A stretch of DNA of 64,000 nt from Laetiporus sulphureus 93-53 (taxonomy: Eukaryota; Basidiomycota; Agaricomycetes; Polyporales; Laetiporaceae), in contig NW_024468527.1 in NCBI RefSeq assembly GCF_001632365.1, forward strand, positions 486,679 through 550,678, in the 5' to 3' direction. The notes beneath the pieces were generated by a model. It was given only the letters and a program-made list of their open reading frames with translations, was not told the origin of the DNA and did no database searches. Below, one piece after another: positions 31,760 to 44,608 of this stretch. Both the position numbers and the translations under genes were made by a program. The stretch's first letter is position 1, and each line of letters begins with the position of its first letter.

Positions 31760-32795
31760 TGATATGCACTGGATAATTCTTCACTCAGAAACCCAATGAG
31801 CAAAGCAACTGAGGATCACATGACTCAATAACACATATCTGACAAATAGAATACTCCAGACAGAACTGGGTGAGGGCTCCCCAACTCTATGAAATTCACA
31901 GAAGCAGTGAAGTATCAAGAAGGTCACATATAAGGCTCAGAGATGAGCTAGGACCCATGAGCTAGCACTGTCAATCACAAGAATAAAGAAGAAGAAATGG
32001 AACAAGACACATTTGACAAAATGAAAATGAGAGCATGCTCTAAGTGAGAGAAGCGCAGGGCAGCAGGCCATTGGACCCTTACAGGGCTATGCCTTCCAGT
32101 TTTCTGACTGTGAGAGATGATGAAGAGGAGGTGGGAAATGTCTAAAGAAACTGTTTCAGAGAATCAGAAATGGCTTCTACAACACTAGATGGCATAGGAC
32201 TACACCTATATAATACCTTGTGTAGATAGGACAAAAGCAAGCAATTTTCATGTCTCAGGTTTAAGCTCTACATGCAGTTTCTCAATAGGATGACATGGTC
32301 TATTCCATTCCACTAGTCTATGCTCACACTTTATGACTATTTGGCCCTCAACATCACACAGGACAGCACTCTTGACAGTGGTCCTCAGATGACTCAGAAA
32401 GCACCCAGCTAAGTCATGTTATCACATTTTTGCACCCACACCACAAAGCATGAGCCCTAGTAATTCAGATTCCCATCCCCATCAGACTCTGTAGCTATAG
32501 CAAGCATCTAGAGCCAGTTTGTAGCACTGGAGAGTATCCTGTAGATGCCCTGAAGATCCAGAGAGTGTCCAGACCTTCTTCAGGAGTGCTGGGGAGTTTA
32601 ATATAGTGCCTGAGTTTCCTTACAGATAAGAACAAGCCCAGTTGCCAACTCTACATTGTCTCAATACTTGCTCACCTGAAGTCCCTCACTGCCCTGCCCA
32701 TATGCACACCACTCCATACTACTCTCAGCTTGTCCAGAGTCAGAAATGTCACCTTAGTCTATTTCACCACTCACCATTCTGTTGATGAGTGGTGA
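31760..32795 (+). repeat. LTR family 1, copy D (3' truncated)
   Basis: Starts TGATATGCACTGG and contains the shared block with CTATATAATACC near 32,210. It ends near 32,795, short of the family's right end. Confidence 0.7.
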
Positions 32796-32960
32796 GGGTG
32801 CCTAACCATGGAGACTTGACAAGGAGTTCCCACAAAAGGCAATAAGGTGCTGGCACTTCGAGAAAATGGAGCCATGAAAAGTTGAAGTTGAGAAGTCACA
32901 GCCAGAAGCTGACAGCAACTGAGCCCATGTGAACAAGTGCCTCAATATGGGATGACCCAC

Positions 32961-34144
32961 TGATATGCTCAACTGCATCCTGGCCATCAGCAACCTTCTA
33001 TCCTCTCAAGGAAGGCAGATCAGGACTGTCTATCTCCCTTCTTCTTGGCCACAGTTGCAGGAACTTTAGCTGATAATGCAGTGAGAGGTGGCTGGAAGTT
33101 ATTTGGCATTGTGCTTGAAACAGAATGGTGAGTGGTGATGTAGACTAGGGAAACACCCCCAACTCTGGACAAGCCAAGAGCAGTATGGAAATGGTGTAGG
33201 TAGAAACTGAACAGTGAGGACTTGGGCAAGTGAGTCTGAAGACTTGTGAGGGTGAAGCAGCAACATGGGACTGGGCTGACTAAACTGGGTAACTTGGGCA
33301 CTACAGGTGACTCCCCAGCACTCCTGGAGAAGGTCTGAGCACTCCCTGGATCTCTGGGACATTTACAGGTGACTCTACAGCACTACAGACCTGTACTGGG
33401 TGCTTGCTAGAGCTACGAAGTCCAATGGGGACAGAAATCTGAGTTGCTAGGGCTCATGACTGATGGCGTGGATGTGAAACACAGTAACATGACTTAGCTG
33501 GGTGCTTCCTGAGTTGAGCTATGGACCACTGTAAAGAGTGCTGTCCTGTGCAATGTTGAGAGCCAATGAGATGTGAATTGCAAATGTAAGCTGGTGAGAT
33601 GGAATAGGGTGTGCTGCCCTATCATGAATATATGTATAGAACTTTAGATCTGAGATGTGAAACTTGTTGTTCTCATGCTATCTACACAAGGTATTATATA
33701 GGTGTAGTACGACATCTTCTAGTGTTGTAGAAGATGCTTCCGATTCTCTGAGACAGCCCCTTAAATGTTCCCCACCTCCTCCTTATCATCACTCACAGTC
33801 AGAGAATCAGAAGGTGCAGGCCCACAAGGGTCCAATGGCCTGCTGCCTTGTGCTTCTCTCACTTAGAGCATGCTCTCATTTCCATTTTGTCAGACTTGTC
33901 TTGCTCCACCTCTTCTTCTTTGTTCTCATAATTGGTGGTGCTAGCTCATGGGTATAGCTCATCTCTGAGCCTCATGGGTGACCTTTTTGATACTTCATTG
34001 CTTCTGTGAGTTTCATAGAGTTGGAGGCCCTCACCCAGTTGTGTCTGGAGTATGTTGTTTGTCAGATATGCTTTATTGAGTCACACAGTCCTCAGCTGCT
34101 CTTCTGGTTGAGCTTCTGAGTGCAGAGTTATCTGGTGCATATCA
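32961..34144 (-). repeat. LTR family 1, copy E, TSD CCAC
   Basis: Reverse copy from TGATATGC (32,961) to GCATATCA (34,144), 1,184 bp, flanked by CCAC on both sides (32,957-32,960; 34,145-34,148). With copy D it forms an inverted pair of ~1 kb arms separated by about 165 bp. Confidence 0.8.
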
Positions 34145-35329
34145 CCACATGGAAATTCTGAGTTAGGTGAAAATAGTAGCACCAGAAGAGGGGCTCCTAA
34201 CTCACAAAGGCTGAAATAATAGCGCAGTATTCAGTGGAGCAGCAAGAAACTGTGGAAAGCAGCTCTAGGAAGCACAAAGGGGGGTATGCAACATGTTTAA
34301 AGCAATGGAATGAAGCAGAATGGGGTCTGCAATGTGTTTCAGACAATGAAATAAAGCAGAAGGAGAAGCTTTTTACAGGCACATCAATATTCCATACAGG
34401 TTTCATCTAAATTAATTGGCTTGGGACTTGGACAAGTCAGGTTGGCAGGACTTCAGCCCTGACTGCCAGAGTAGCATAAAAATCAGAAATGTATCTAGAG
34501 AAGGGAGTAACAAGTAGCAGGAGGAGAACGAGTCTCCTAGCCTACCTCTAGCCCAAATCCTATGTCTTTTGCCTCTCAGAATCTACCTCTACTACTTAAC
34601 ACAGAATCTCAACACCTTCTACAAGTCCTTATCTCACACATCTCAAATGTTCCTAGAAATGACCATCTGAAGGATTCTATTACCTCATCAGTACACATCT
34701 GACTTGCCGACCAGTAATAACAACAATTCATTCTCACACTACATCACTCCCTCTACATTTCAGGAACTGAGCTCCTACAGTGATTTATACCCACCCATAT
34801 CCAACCCTTCACACATTTTTCACCACAACACTCCATGAGGTTGCAATCAGATTCCTCACATCTGACCATAGCTGATCAATTCCATCACTAAAACTGTCAA
34901 ATTAATCTATATCAGGCAAATCTGTCTCAATTTCACAGCTACTCAGAATCTACCAAGCACCTGACTTCATACAATCAAGATCGACAATTCGGTCAGAGCT
35001 GCCCCATCACAATGTGATCAAAATTATGTCCTTAATCAAAAGCTGATCTCCATGAGTCAGAAACCATGTCCAAAAAGAGTATCTACCTCCCCTGACAAAC
35101 AGCAGATGATGAATCAACCTACTGAACTACTGTTAGCTAAGTTCTCAAAACACCCACCTTCTGTCCAAAATCTGAAACTCGCTACTCAACTGTCAGAGGA
35201 TCCAAGATCTGAACTGCTCACAGCATTGCCTCATTTAGTTGTCCCCCCTTTCAGCACATTTCAAAGCTTTGATTTTGTGGTAGTATATTCTACAGTCAGA
35301 GGATCCATGGATGCATCATTTCTGGAGCC
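34145..35329. other. Decayed sequence before gag relic 2
   Basis: CpG-poor with no clear gene. A 97-codon frame (35,052-35,345) sits where a gag leader would be, and its end resembles sequence after LTR copy A, so this is probably the 5' part of the same retroelement. Confidence 0.4.
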
Positions 35330-35874
35330 CACCATGAGTAGTTGAGCAGTGGCCTATGTTTGGAGACCATTGAGGTCCTCGGCAATTTCTTGCAGCCAAA
35401 TTCAAAATGTCAGGTGATTGATCAGTGCCCATATTTGATCCAGAACAGCCCTGCACACTTCTCTGATTCTTCAATGATCTTGAGATCCTATTCACATGAT
35501 GCAATATCATGGACAAAGCAGAAAAGAAGCAATGAGTATGCCGGTACCTCACAATCAAAGTGGCCAATCTTGTCGAAAGTCTTTCAGAATACTTGAGTGC
35601 CCAAAACTCATGATATAGAAGTTATATTTTAGAGCAGACCTAGGGCACAAGTGGGAGGTCCATGATATGAACATTCTCATCAGAGAAAGAGCCAGGCTTG
35701 AGGTTCATAGCATTTCAGAACTCAGTGAATATCATCATAAATTCCTAGTCATCACCACATTCCTTATCGGCAAACATTGAATCTCGGAGTCAGAGCTAAA
35801 TTGTGTGTTCACACATGGGTTCCAACTGGATCTATGAAATCATATTTTGCAAAGGCTGCAGTTGAAGCAACCGG

Positions 35875-37255
35875 TGATACGCATCAAGATATTCTGCAAT
35901 CAGAAAATGCTCAAAGAAGCGTCTGCCTATCGCACTATCGGATAGCCAGTCACCGCAATCTGGAAATATCAAAGTCAGAGCCGGAACAGCCCAGAGCGAA
36001 TGAAGGAGGCTTTTTCAACTGCCTGGAAATGCAGGATCACGTAAAGAGATTAGAAGGAGAATATGAGGTGTGAAAATGATGAGCAGGCTGTTGCAGAGCC
36101 TGGCCGATTATGAGATGCAGCGTGAGAGCGGAAACTGATGAGTTAGGCAACTCAGAAATGAGCAAGTGCACTAACCAAGCAGAACACTGATCTGCAGACT
36201 GACAAACCCTGACAAGGCTGGGCTTCCCATTCCCTGACTGCAAAGTACAGAGAGGGAGCAGGAGCGAGTGATGCAACATGTTTCACTAGATCAGAAACAC
36301 CTTCTACAATCAGAAACACATTTCAGCGACTAGCTGGCTCATTTCCAATCCACTATATAATGTACCATGTATCTAAAACCAATAAGAGAGTTTTCCCCAC
36401 CCAGCACCACACAGTTTTTGTTCTGTCTGCACTAGGACATTGTGCCTGACTACGTCTATGCCAGTTGCAATCACAGTCTACATCTTCAAAGACTCTCAAC
36501 ACCGAGAGGGGCAGCACTCTCAGTAGTGGCCTCTAGCTCGACTCGGGTTTCTTACAGCTAAGTCACGTTATCGCATTCTCGTATTCCACGCCACCTATCA
36601 AGAGTCTCGAACCAGGATTCCATCCCTATCAGACCCCGTAGCCTCACTAGCACCCAGACCCAGTCGGTAGCACTGGGAAGTACTAGCTAGATGTCCAGAA
36701 GCTCTTCATTGGTGCTTGAGCCAGTTTTAGACAATTAGCGCTTCATCGTTGGCACTTTACCCAGTTGGGAGGCAATTACGGCTTCATCGTCAGCATTTGA
36801 GCCAGTTCAGAGACAATTAGGGCTTCGTTGGTGGTAAAATTGAGCCAGTTTGGAGGCAATTAGGGCTTCGTTGTCAGTGATTCACCAGCACTTTCAGATA
36901 TAGCAAGTCCTCATGCCACAGCCCAGGCCTTCAGCCATCACAGCTCACGAGTACTGAAGTCACCAATCACATTCCACACACACACCCCCACATTCCAACT
37001 TTTGACTGTTTCCCAGTCGGAGGCATCCACATAGTCAAGTCCAACACTCATCGATCTGAGTTTCAGCAAATCTGACTCCGTTTCAAGCAACACAGCTGAA
37101 CGACTTGTGGCTGCCCATTGCTGCATTATCATTTGAAGTTTCCTGTGATTGTAGCTCAAAGGGATCACGGATGAACAGAGTCTCCGGTTTGCCTTCCACC
37201 AGTAGGGGTTTGATTAGGAGCACTGCTCACAGCCAGGACACAGTTGAGCATATCA
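35875..37255 (+). repeat. LTR family 1, copy C, inserted in gag relic 2
   Basis: 1,381 bp from TGATACGC to GCATATCA (37,248-37,255). Flanks CCGG (35,871-35,874) and CTGG (37,256-37,259) fit a 4-bp target duplication in which one CpG has decayed to TpG. TATATAATG occurs near 36,352. Confidence 0.8.
36714..36887 (+). repeat. Minisatellite inside LTR copy C (~42 bp x 4)
   Basis: Four degenerate units sharing GAGCCAGTT, then GGAGGCAATTAGGGCTTCRT. The same array in variable copy number occurs in copy B. Confidence 0.7.
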
Positions 37256-37660
37256 CTGGATCATTACCTGCATGATTCATATGATGTCAATGACATCTAA
37301 GAAGGCTGCAAAGTTTGTTCTACATGGAATGTCCCCATCTTCTGCAGTAGTCAGTAGCAGCATGTCACAGTCAACATCAGGGACCACCATAAAGACAGAA
37401 GACATCTCACTTCTAATCAAAAGTTTAGTCAAGTCCATGCAGGTGCTTACTGCAGTGACAATCAGAGTTTTGCCAAGTGCAAAGAATGACCAAACCCAGA
37501 ATGACCAAACCAGTTCAGCACCAAAGCCTGCTAGCAGTGGAAGCAGCAATAGCAGTACAGAATATTGTCATTATTGCAGTGAGGCAGGTGAAATGATTGG
37601 AACCTGTGAGCATGTTGAAGAAGACATAAAAGCTGACAAGTGTATGTGAAATGTGGCTGG

Positions 37661-38121
37661 TGATATGCACCGGATAACTCTGCACTCAGAAACTCAATGA
37701 GAAGAGCAGCACAGGACCATGTGACTTGAAAACACTTATCAGACAAATAGAATACTCCAGACAGAACCGGATGAGGGCTCCTGACTCTATGGAACCTGTG
37801 AAGGCAGTGAAGTATCAAGAAGGTTGCACATGAGGCTCAGAGATGAGCTAGAACCCATGAGCTAGCACCACTGATTATAAGAATAAAGGGAGAAGAGATG
37901 GAGCAAGATGCATTTGGCAAAATGAAATTGAGAGTGCACTCTAAGCAAGAAAAGTGCAGGGCAGCAGACCATTGGACCCTTATAGGGCTGCACCTTTCAA
38001 TTCCCCTACTACGAGTGATAACAAGGAGGAGGTGGGGAACATCTAAGGGACTGTTTCAGAGAATTGAAAACATGGACAAGGATTGGAAATGTCTTCTACA
38101 ACACTAGAAGATGTCATACTA
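37661..38121 (+). repeat. LTR family 1, copy F, left half
   Basis: Starts TGATATGCACCGG directly after gag relic 2 and breaks at the DNA transposon. The LTR resumes at 50,007 in the same orientation (CACCTGTATAATACC). Confidence 0.8.
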
Positions 38122-38156
38122 TATGCTGTTCAAATTGTACATTTATTCTTAACTCG
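38122..38156 (+). repeat. Left TIR of the DNA transposon
   Basis: 35 bp matching the reverse complement of 49,972-50,006 with two mismatches. Confidence 0.88.
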
Positions 38157-38899
38157 TTACCTTCGTTACCTTAACTCGTTTTGGACTTAACATGCACGTT
38201 AACCTTAACGTGTTTGGGACTTAACTCCCGTCGGGGCACTGTGCTTGAGCACTCGCCATCAAATTCTCCGTTATTAAGGAGGTATGTCCAGCATCTGTTG
38301 TTCGACTGCCTCAGCAACCCTTCAGATAGCACTGTCTTCATGGAGGAGAGACCATCTGGCCTCATGCTTGATGATGGGATGGAGTACACGATCCTGAGAA
38401 ATGTAATCTACTTCTGGCCATTTTCTAATGATACTGCCTCATGCCTATTAAACTGCACTTCTGACAGCGCACACACGGCTGCATCCACCAATTTTCCCTC
38501 TACGCTGAAGCCTGTCATCTCGGCTGCCATCGTCATTGCCACATCAAGGCAGCTTCCATTCATACCTTTTACCCGCAGCTTCCTAATCTCCTCCTCTGCC
38601 TCATGCATCTTGAGTGCAAAGATATGTGATGGATGACATAGCTGCCTTCCCATGTGCATGATCCATGCTTCCTTCCATGCCGCCACACATTGATGATGTT
38701 TGTTCTCAGAGCAGTTGTCACTGCAGACTTTGCTGATATTCTGGCAGGATGAATGTGAGCTTGAGGTGGATGTTACACACTTCTTCTTGAGCTTGCGTGA
38801 GAATGGTGTATGCCTCGTAGCCCAACCATTCACGATTGCACCTTTTCAAGTCCCACAGTGACCTGAACATCAATAATGCGAACGCTGGGGGGACCCATT

Positions 38900-39052
38900 T
38901 ATGTAGATTCGATCGTGACATGTCCCATCAAATCCTAGGACTCATGACAGCATGTCGCAGGATGAGATGCATGATAAAGCATCAAGAGCACCTCGTCCTG
39001 CAACCACCATCATCTTCTCTTGCTCGCAACATGAGCTCGGACACTCTTTTGA
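38900..39052 (+). repeat. Ngaro repeat A1
   Basis: Aligns with 44,609-44,761 (GATTCGATCGTGACATGTCC near the start, ACACTCTTT near the end) at roughly 90% identity; differences are mostly transitions. Confidence 0.85.
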
Positions 39053-40033
39053 TTCCTCGTCCCCTCCCTCCATTCCGCTACGCTCCTTAATCTCTCACAT
39101 GGACAACCTCCTCACTGGCTCCTTCTTTGCTTTGCCCGGTGCCCTCACTGAACCCTCGGGGCTCACTGCTGCCCCCCTTCTGCTGCCCAGCCTGTAACTG
39201 AACTCAGGGGCTTTCCAGTTCGAGGAGAAGACAATTTCACCTGGGGTGGATAATGTACCACCCACCGCTTCAGATTCCCACATGATCGACCCCAATGATG
39301 TCATTTCCCCTCCCCCACGGTGTCCACGGGTCCTCTGCATAGTCATCGCATCTGACCGCTGTACGCGGTCCACTTCTCACCCTGCTGCACCTCCCTCCAA
39401 CTGGCCTGACACCTCCACTGACACACGTCGAGACAATGGCGTACCGTCAGCACCTGTCACCCTGGTGCAGGCTAGCCACCACCACTCGGTCAAACCTGCG
39501 AAAGCGCATTCGTCCAAGCATGCTCAGTGAGGAAAGTTGTGGGCCCCTGCCACTGTGCCCTCTTCCCCCCTGGCTGTCGTTCTGCACTCCTCACCATGGC
39601 CTGGTGACCTTTCCCCTCCATCACCTCCTGGTAGGGGGCACTCTGTCGATCTCGACTCTCGTGAACCCCACGACAACCTTGATCACGACGTCCATGTCTG
39701 ACTTGCCTCCCTGCCTCCATCTGCAAGAGAGGTGTATCAGCAGTACCTTCAGAAGCTGAATGAAGCTTTCCTGGAGCAATCGGTGGCTCCTCAGTGGCAG
39801 CCTCCTCTGGCCAGGTCCTCTTCACTGCCAGTGGCCTTACCTAACAGTATGTGACTTCACCCTTTCCTCTCCTTTGCACCTCTCGTGCCTCTCACCCACT
39901 TCGCATGTGTGTCATGCCTCCATCCTTCACCCTCGCACCTCTGTGCCTTTGCCTCTCTCACTTCTCTGTGCCACTTTCTCCTGTGCCTCACACATCCCAC
40001 ACTTCACGCTATTCGCATGTCTCATTTCTTCGC

Positions 40034-40148
40034 ACCTTGCACCTCTCATCTCTTCGTGCCCTTGCACCTCTCATCTCTTCGTGCCCTTGCACCTCTCATC
40101 TCTTTGTGCCCTCGCACCTCTCTCCTTCTTGCGCCCTTGTGCCTCTTG
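40034..40148 (+). repeat. 25-bp tandem repeat in Ngaro gag region
   Basis: About four units of TTGCACCTCTCATCTCTTCG plus TGCCC, making pyrimidine-rich DNA that is open in several frames. Confidence 0.75.
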
Positions 40149-40276
40149 TCCCAAAATTTGTTTCATCCTCACCATCACTGGCAGTTGCCTCTGCACTGCC
40201 CATGCACTCCTTGACCCCTTCAGGTCTCTCTTGCCATTCACTTTCTGAACTTCGCCTTCCTTGCTGACTCCTTGGG

Positions 40277-41274
40277 TTGTCTACAGCCCCTATTGCTACT
40301 GCACTCTCGACCGCTGTGCCTCTTGGCCCTCGCAAGCTGTCACTGCATGACTTTCCTGACATTCTCACGGAGCTCAATCCTGATCGTCTTATGGATCCTC
40401 CTGCGGTCATCAAAATCATCCGTTCAGGCCTCAAGGCATACATACTGCTCACAGCCTTGATGAACGAGGCCTGTCGCAGTGTCCATAGGCTGGCTCACCA
40501 TCAAAAGGAGACTCTTAAGATCAAGAACGGATCTGTCACCGTCTCACTTCTGGTCCTCGATGCCTCTTGTGAACCGTTCCTCTTTGCTGCTGAATTCCAG
40601 CAAGCCTACCCATGCTACCTTTCTCTCATTCATGCGCACTACCCGAGGCAAGGGTGAATTCATCTTGCGGACGAGTTTGAAGCCCATTTCAGTCTTATTA
40701 TCAGCTGTTTCGACTGGGCTGAGCTAACTGGCACGTACACCACCCTCGATATCATGATCCGGTGCCAACACCATAACGGAGTCACTGTCACGCCCTCTCT
40801 ATGGCAAGCCAGCCTCTACTCCCACATTTGTGAGGAATGTGTGACCAGCTTTAACATGGGCACCCACAACCAGGCAGGTTATGTCTATGACCCTGTATAT
40901 AACCCACCGCCGGCTCAGCGACCTGCATTCACTGCTCTTCCAGTGGCTGCGCTGCTGCAACGCCCTCTCATTCCTTTTGCAAGTGCTCAGGACCTCACTG
41001 TGAGGCCGGACCTGCCTGGGACTCTGAGTGGGGGGGTGCTGCTGCAACCAGTTTGCGCTGCATCACATGCGGCAGCACTGCGCATAAAGGAACTGATTGC
41101 ACCTGCGATCGACCTCCCTTCATGCAGCGCCATGATGGCAAATTTGTCACGCCCAAGGGAATCAACACGTGCTTTCGATTCAACCTCGGCAGCTGTCGAG
41201 GATGTCAGCGACAACACCTGTGCTCTCTCTGCAGACAGACAGGGCACAACACCCAAACCTGTCCCACTCACTGA
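40277..41274 (+). pseudogene. Ngaro gag-like gene with two CCHC knuckles
   Basis: A frame from 40,277 (LSLHDFPDILTELNPDRLMDPP) continues past one TGA at about 40,658 (DEFEAHFSLIISCFDWAELTG ... WQASLYSHICEECVTSFNMG). It shifts frame near 41,050 into two canonical C-x2-C-x4-H-x4-C knuckles, CITCGSTAHKGTDC and CSLCRQTGHNTQTC, ending at 41,274. These are typical nucleic-acid-binding ends of YR-retrotransposon Gag proteins. A longer N-terminal part may start near 39,100 but is too broken to define. Confidence 0.7.
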
Positions 41275-41330
41275 TGTGCGAGTTGTCATCACTCCTCTGT
41301 GCTGAGATGCATGGTTAGAGGAGCTCACAG

Positions 41331-42890
41331 CAGCAGGCTGCCTCGGTGATTTCAGTGATGTTTCCATCGGCATCCGAGATGGTTTTTGCTTGGGTGTTTC
41401 TTCCCGCCTCACCTCTACGTATATTTCTCGTAATCACAAATCTGCCTCAGATCATCCTGAGGCTGTTGCGCTACACATTTCCACTGAGCTGGCTGCATGC
41501 CAGTATTTTGGTCCTTTCCATCCTGATCATCTCGAATCTCTTATCGGTCCTTTTTGTACCTTCCCTCTTGGCACCATTCTGAAGGCGAATAGCCTGGGTG
41601 TCTTCCGCATCATTCAAGATCTCTCTTACCCATGTAACGACCCCGCGATACCCTCTGTCAACTCTGAGATTGATCCAGATGACTTTCTTACTGAATGAGG
41701 CACCTTTACTCAATGCGTACTTCTGCTGGTCAACTCCCCTCCTGGAGCGCAAGTATGCATCAATGATGTCGAGAAAGCCTATCACTGCATGCCAATCGCA
41801 CCTGATGATCAAGTGTTCATTGTTGTCATGTGGAACGGTCTCATTTACATTGACCATTGTGCAGCTTTTGGCTCTGCCAGCTCTAACGGCATTTTCAGTC
41901 ACGGTGCTGATGCCATCGTACACATTTTCAAGTTCAAAGGAGTCCAAGACATCATCAAATGGGTTGATGACTTTCTCTTTTTTCAGTATCTGATTGGCCG
42001 GAATCCTGATGGCTCCTTCCTCTATTCATATGATGAGTCCCTCATCTTCTCTGTTGCTGTGCACCTTGGCTGGCCGTGGTCCCTGCCAAAGCATGTTCCA
42101 TTTGCTCCAGCTTTCGACTATCATGGCTTTCACTGGTGCATACCAGCTTGTACTGTCGAGATACCCGACAACAAGAAAGCTAAATATCTCCTTCGTCTCA
42201 TGCCATGGGTCTCTGGTGCTTCTGTTTCACATAAGGACTGCCAAACTGTCATCGATACCCTGACGCACTGCTGCCTCACCATTCCTGATGGATGCTCTTG
42301 TCTTCCGTCCTTTTACCATATGAATGCTGCCTTTGCCTCCACCACAAATTCATATGTTAAACATCGCATTCCCACAGCAGTGCTCACTGACGTCGACTGG
42401 TGGTGGAGTACACTTTCTCAACCTTTCTGCAGATCTAAAGCTGTCTATTCCACCAGACGATGACTCCTTGTCTATCTTTGTTGACACATCCTCCTCCTGG
42501 GAAATTGGCCTCATCGTAAATGGACATTGGCAAGCCTGGCACCTCCGCCCATAATGGAAATCAGACAGTCGCAATATTGGATGGACAGAAATGGTCACCA
42601 TTGAGTTGGCTGTCCACCATCTGATCACCGATGGCAAGGTTGCACACTGATACCTTATCCGTTCAGACAACCAAGGTGTCATTGGTGCACTTGAAGCTGG
42701 TCGCTTATGCAGCATTCCCCAGAACTAAGTTCTTCAAAAGATTGTATCTCTGTTCTCTGCACACGGTATCTGAATTCGTACCGAATATGTAAATACAAAA
42801 GACAATCTCGCAGACCCCCCTTCTCGTGGCATCTTTCCTCCATGCTCTTCGCATTTGTGATACCTCTTTCCTGTACCTTTGCATCTTGAT
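41331..42890 (+). pseudogene. Ngaro reverse transcriptase-RNase H
   Basis: RT in one frame (FRIIQDLSYP ... one TGA at about 41,696 where Trp is expected ... VCINDVEKAYHCMPI, WNGLIYIDHCAAFG, active site WVDDFLFFQ at about 41,965). A frame change near 42,440 leads to RNase H (LSIFVDTSSSWEIGLIV, TIELAVHHLI, IRSDNQGVIGAL, NLADPPSRG) with at least three stops. Catalytic aspartates in both domains are still readable, but the gene cannot be translated whole. Confidence 0.8.
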
Positions 42891-43020
42891 CCTTTTCTCG
42901 AGCGTGTATGGTAATTATGATAATATAAGTACTTATGGTCTGTAATTTATCGTATTGTTCAAAGGCCGGTGCTGGTTCCTATGCGCTAGCCACCTCAGAC
43001 TGGTAGCCATCTGTTCACTC

Positions 43021-44250
43021 TATGGAACCCACCAGCTCTAGTGCTCCCTTTACTGCATTTCTTTCTCAGTTTTCTTCCCATCTGCATGAGTCTCTGGGCA
43101 ATCCAATACCTGCCTTTCACTATGGGCCCTCAGACTTTGATGGTCTCGTTCGGCATGAGTGGACATGGACTGCCTGACACCAACCTTACGCAACTACCAC
43201 AAAATCAAGTCACTCTGCATGCTCTTTATTCCAACCTGTCCTATTGAACAGTAACAGCTCACGGAGATCTTTATCCTCTCGTGACTTCCTATCTGTCGAC
43301 ATCAACTCTCATACCGAATCTGTCCTCTCGCAGTGTCTCGCAGCTTCTACTCTTGATCAGTATAGCTCTTGCCTGAGATCCTTTATCACCTTCTGTGATG
43401 GTGCAAGCATTTCACCACACATGAGACTTCCTGCCAATGAATTCTTACTCTGCACCTTCACGGCATCCAAAGCTGGCCAGAATATGCTATCTGCTGTATG
43501 TGCATGGCATATTATCCAAGGTGCCCCTTGGCATGGCAGTTTGCGACTCACTTACACTCATAGTGCAATTGAACGTCTCAGTCCCAGCCCAAAACCTCCA
43601 TGACTACCTATCACTCAGTCCTTACTGAAACTGCTGCATGGCGAGCTTGACCCATGTGACCCAGAAATGGCTTGCATCCTCTGCGCAGCTGATGTGGCCT
43701 TCTGGGGTCAACTGCATCTTGGGGAGGTCTTCTCCTCTTCCCAACTCACTTTGATCCTTGACAAATACCTTCCCAACGACATCTAGCTGAAGCATCCTCA
43801 CTGCATGGCTCACATTTCCTGCATCTCCCATTCACCAAAGTCAAAAAGTGCGCCAGTGAGAAGGTCACAATTACATGTCAGCGGGGCCCTTCTGACCCCA
43901 TTACTGCCCTTCGACACCACCTTCGCATTAATCCAGTCCCTGCTGATCTGCCGCTGCTTTCTTTCCATCCAACCAACAACTCCTGGTCATGTCTGACTAA
44001 GAAACATTTCTTGCCAGTGTGTAATGGAGTTTGGACCAAACACGGACATGCCTGCATTACAGGTCATTCTTTTCATATCGGCGGCACCACCGAACTCTTG
44101 CTGGGTGGAGTGGATCCAAACATTGTCAAAGTCATGGGCAGATGGTCTTCTGACTCCTTCCTGTGGTATTGGTGTGCCATAGAAACCATCATTCCTATGC
44201 ACGTGGAGCTTCTTACTCTAATGGTGGCACCTTCTCTCTCTCTCGTTCCC
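43021..44250 (+). pseudogene. Ngaro tyrosine recombinase (broken, catalytic Arg lost)
   Basis: Core-binding part: FDGLVRHEWTWTA, LAASTLDQYSSCLRSF, CAWHIIQGAPWHG (to 43,603). Catalytic part: LPFTKVKKCASEKVTITCQRG (about 43,830), PITALRHHLR, then GHSFHIGGTTELLLGGVDPNIV and GRWSSDSFLWYW (44,060-44,170). The second catalytic Arg of the H-x-x-R box is His here (CAT), as expected from CpG decay of CGT. The Tyr is retained. Stops and frame changes separate the parts. Confidence 0.8.
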
Positions 44251-44427
44251 ATCATCGTAAATGTCTCACGAAGAAATCCGTCCGGTTCGACCTTTCATAG
44301 TAATATCTCATATGCATGTTCACTTTACGTTGTTTTGTACAATTATATGATGATTCGCTTGACTCGTCTTGTGGTAGGGGTTCTGAGCATCAATAGTGAT
44401 CGCTCATCAGCGTCTTCGTCTAGCTTT

Positions 44428-44608
44428 GGGTGTTCCTCATGATCTCCTCCCAGCACACACCAGGCTTCCGGATCCCATTCAGACTTCAAGACCAGGACAT
44501 TCCACATTCAGCCTATTCCACCACAAGCATTGCCATGACAGGGCAGTGCAGCTCTTCAGGCTCAGACACATCTCTACTGACACAGACGTAGACTGCTAGG
44601 CACAAGTT
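44428..44608 (+). repeat. Ngaro repeat B1
   Basis: Aligns with B2 (GGGTGTTCCT ... GACAGGGCAGTGCAGCTCTT ... CTGCTAGGCA). Confidence 0.85.

Larger units (their letters stand above)
35330..37660 (+). pseudogene. Relic of the gypsy gag gene, copy 2 (split by LTR copy C)
   Basis: Parallel to copy 1: the nucleotide stretch after 35,460 aligns with that after 14,485. The reading KSYFAKAAVEATG breaks off at LTR copy C (35,875) and resumes at 37,256 as LDHYLHDSYDVNDI, then KAAKFVLHGMSP and the knuckle remnant YCHYCSEAGEMIGTCEHVEED (about 37,560-37,630). The His of the knuckle is again lost. Stops and frameshifts occur throughout. LTR copy F begins directly after it. Confidence 0.7.

Noticed and set aside
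36714..36887. CRISPR-like array
   Set aside because: Adjacent degenerate 42-bp units without unique spacers, inside an LTR of a eukaryote; it is a minisatellite.
39760..40267. Overlapping Ser/Cys/His/Leu-rich frames
   Set aside because: They are open in several frames because of the pyrimidine-rich 25-bp tandem repeat; no protein family signal.
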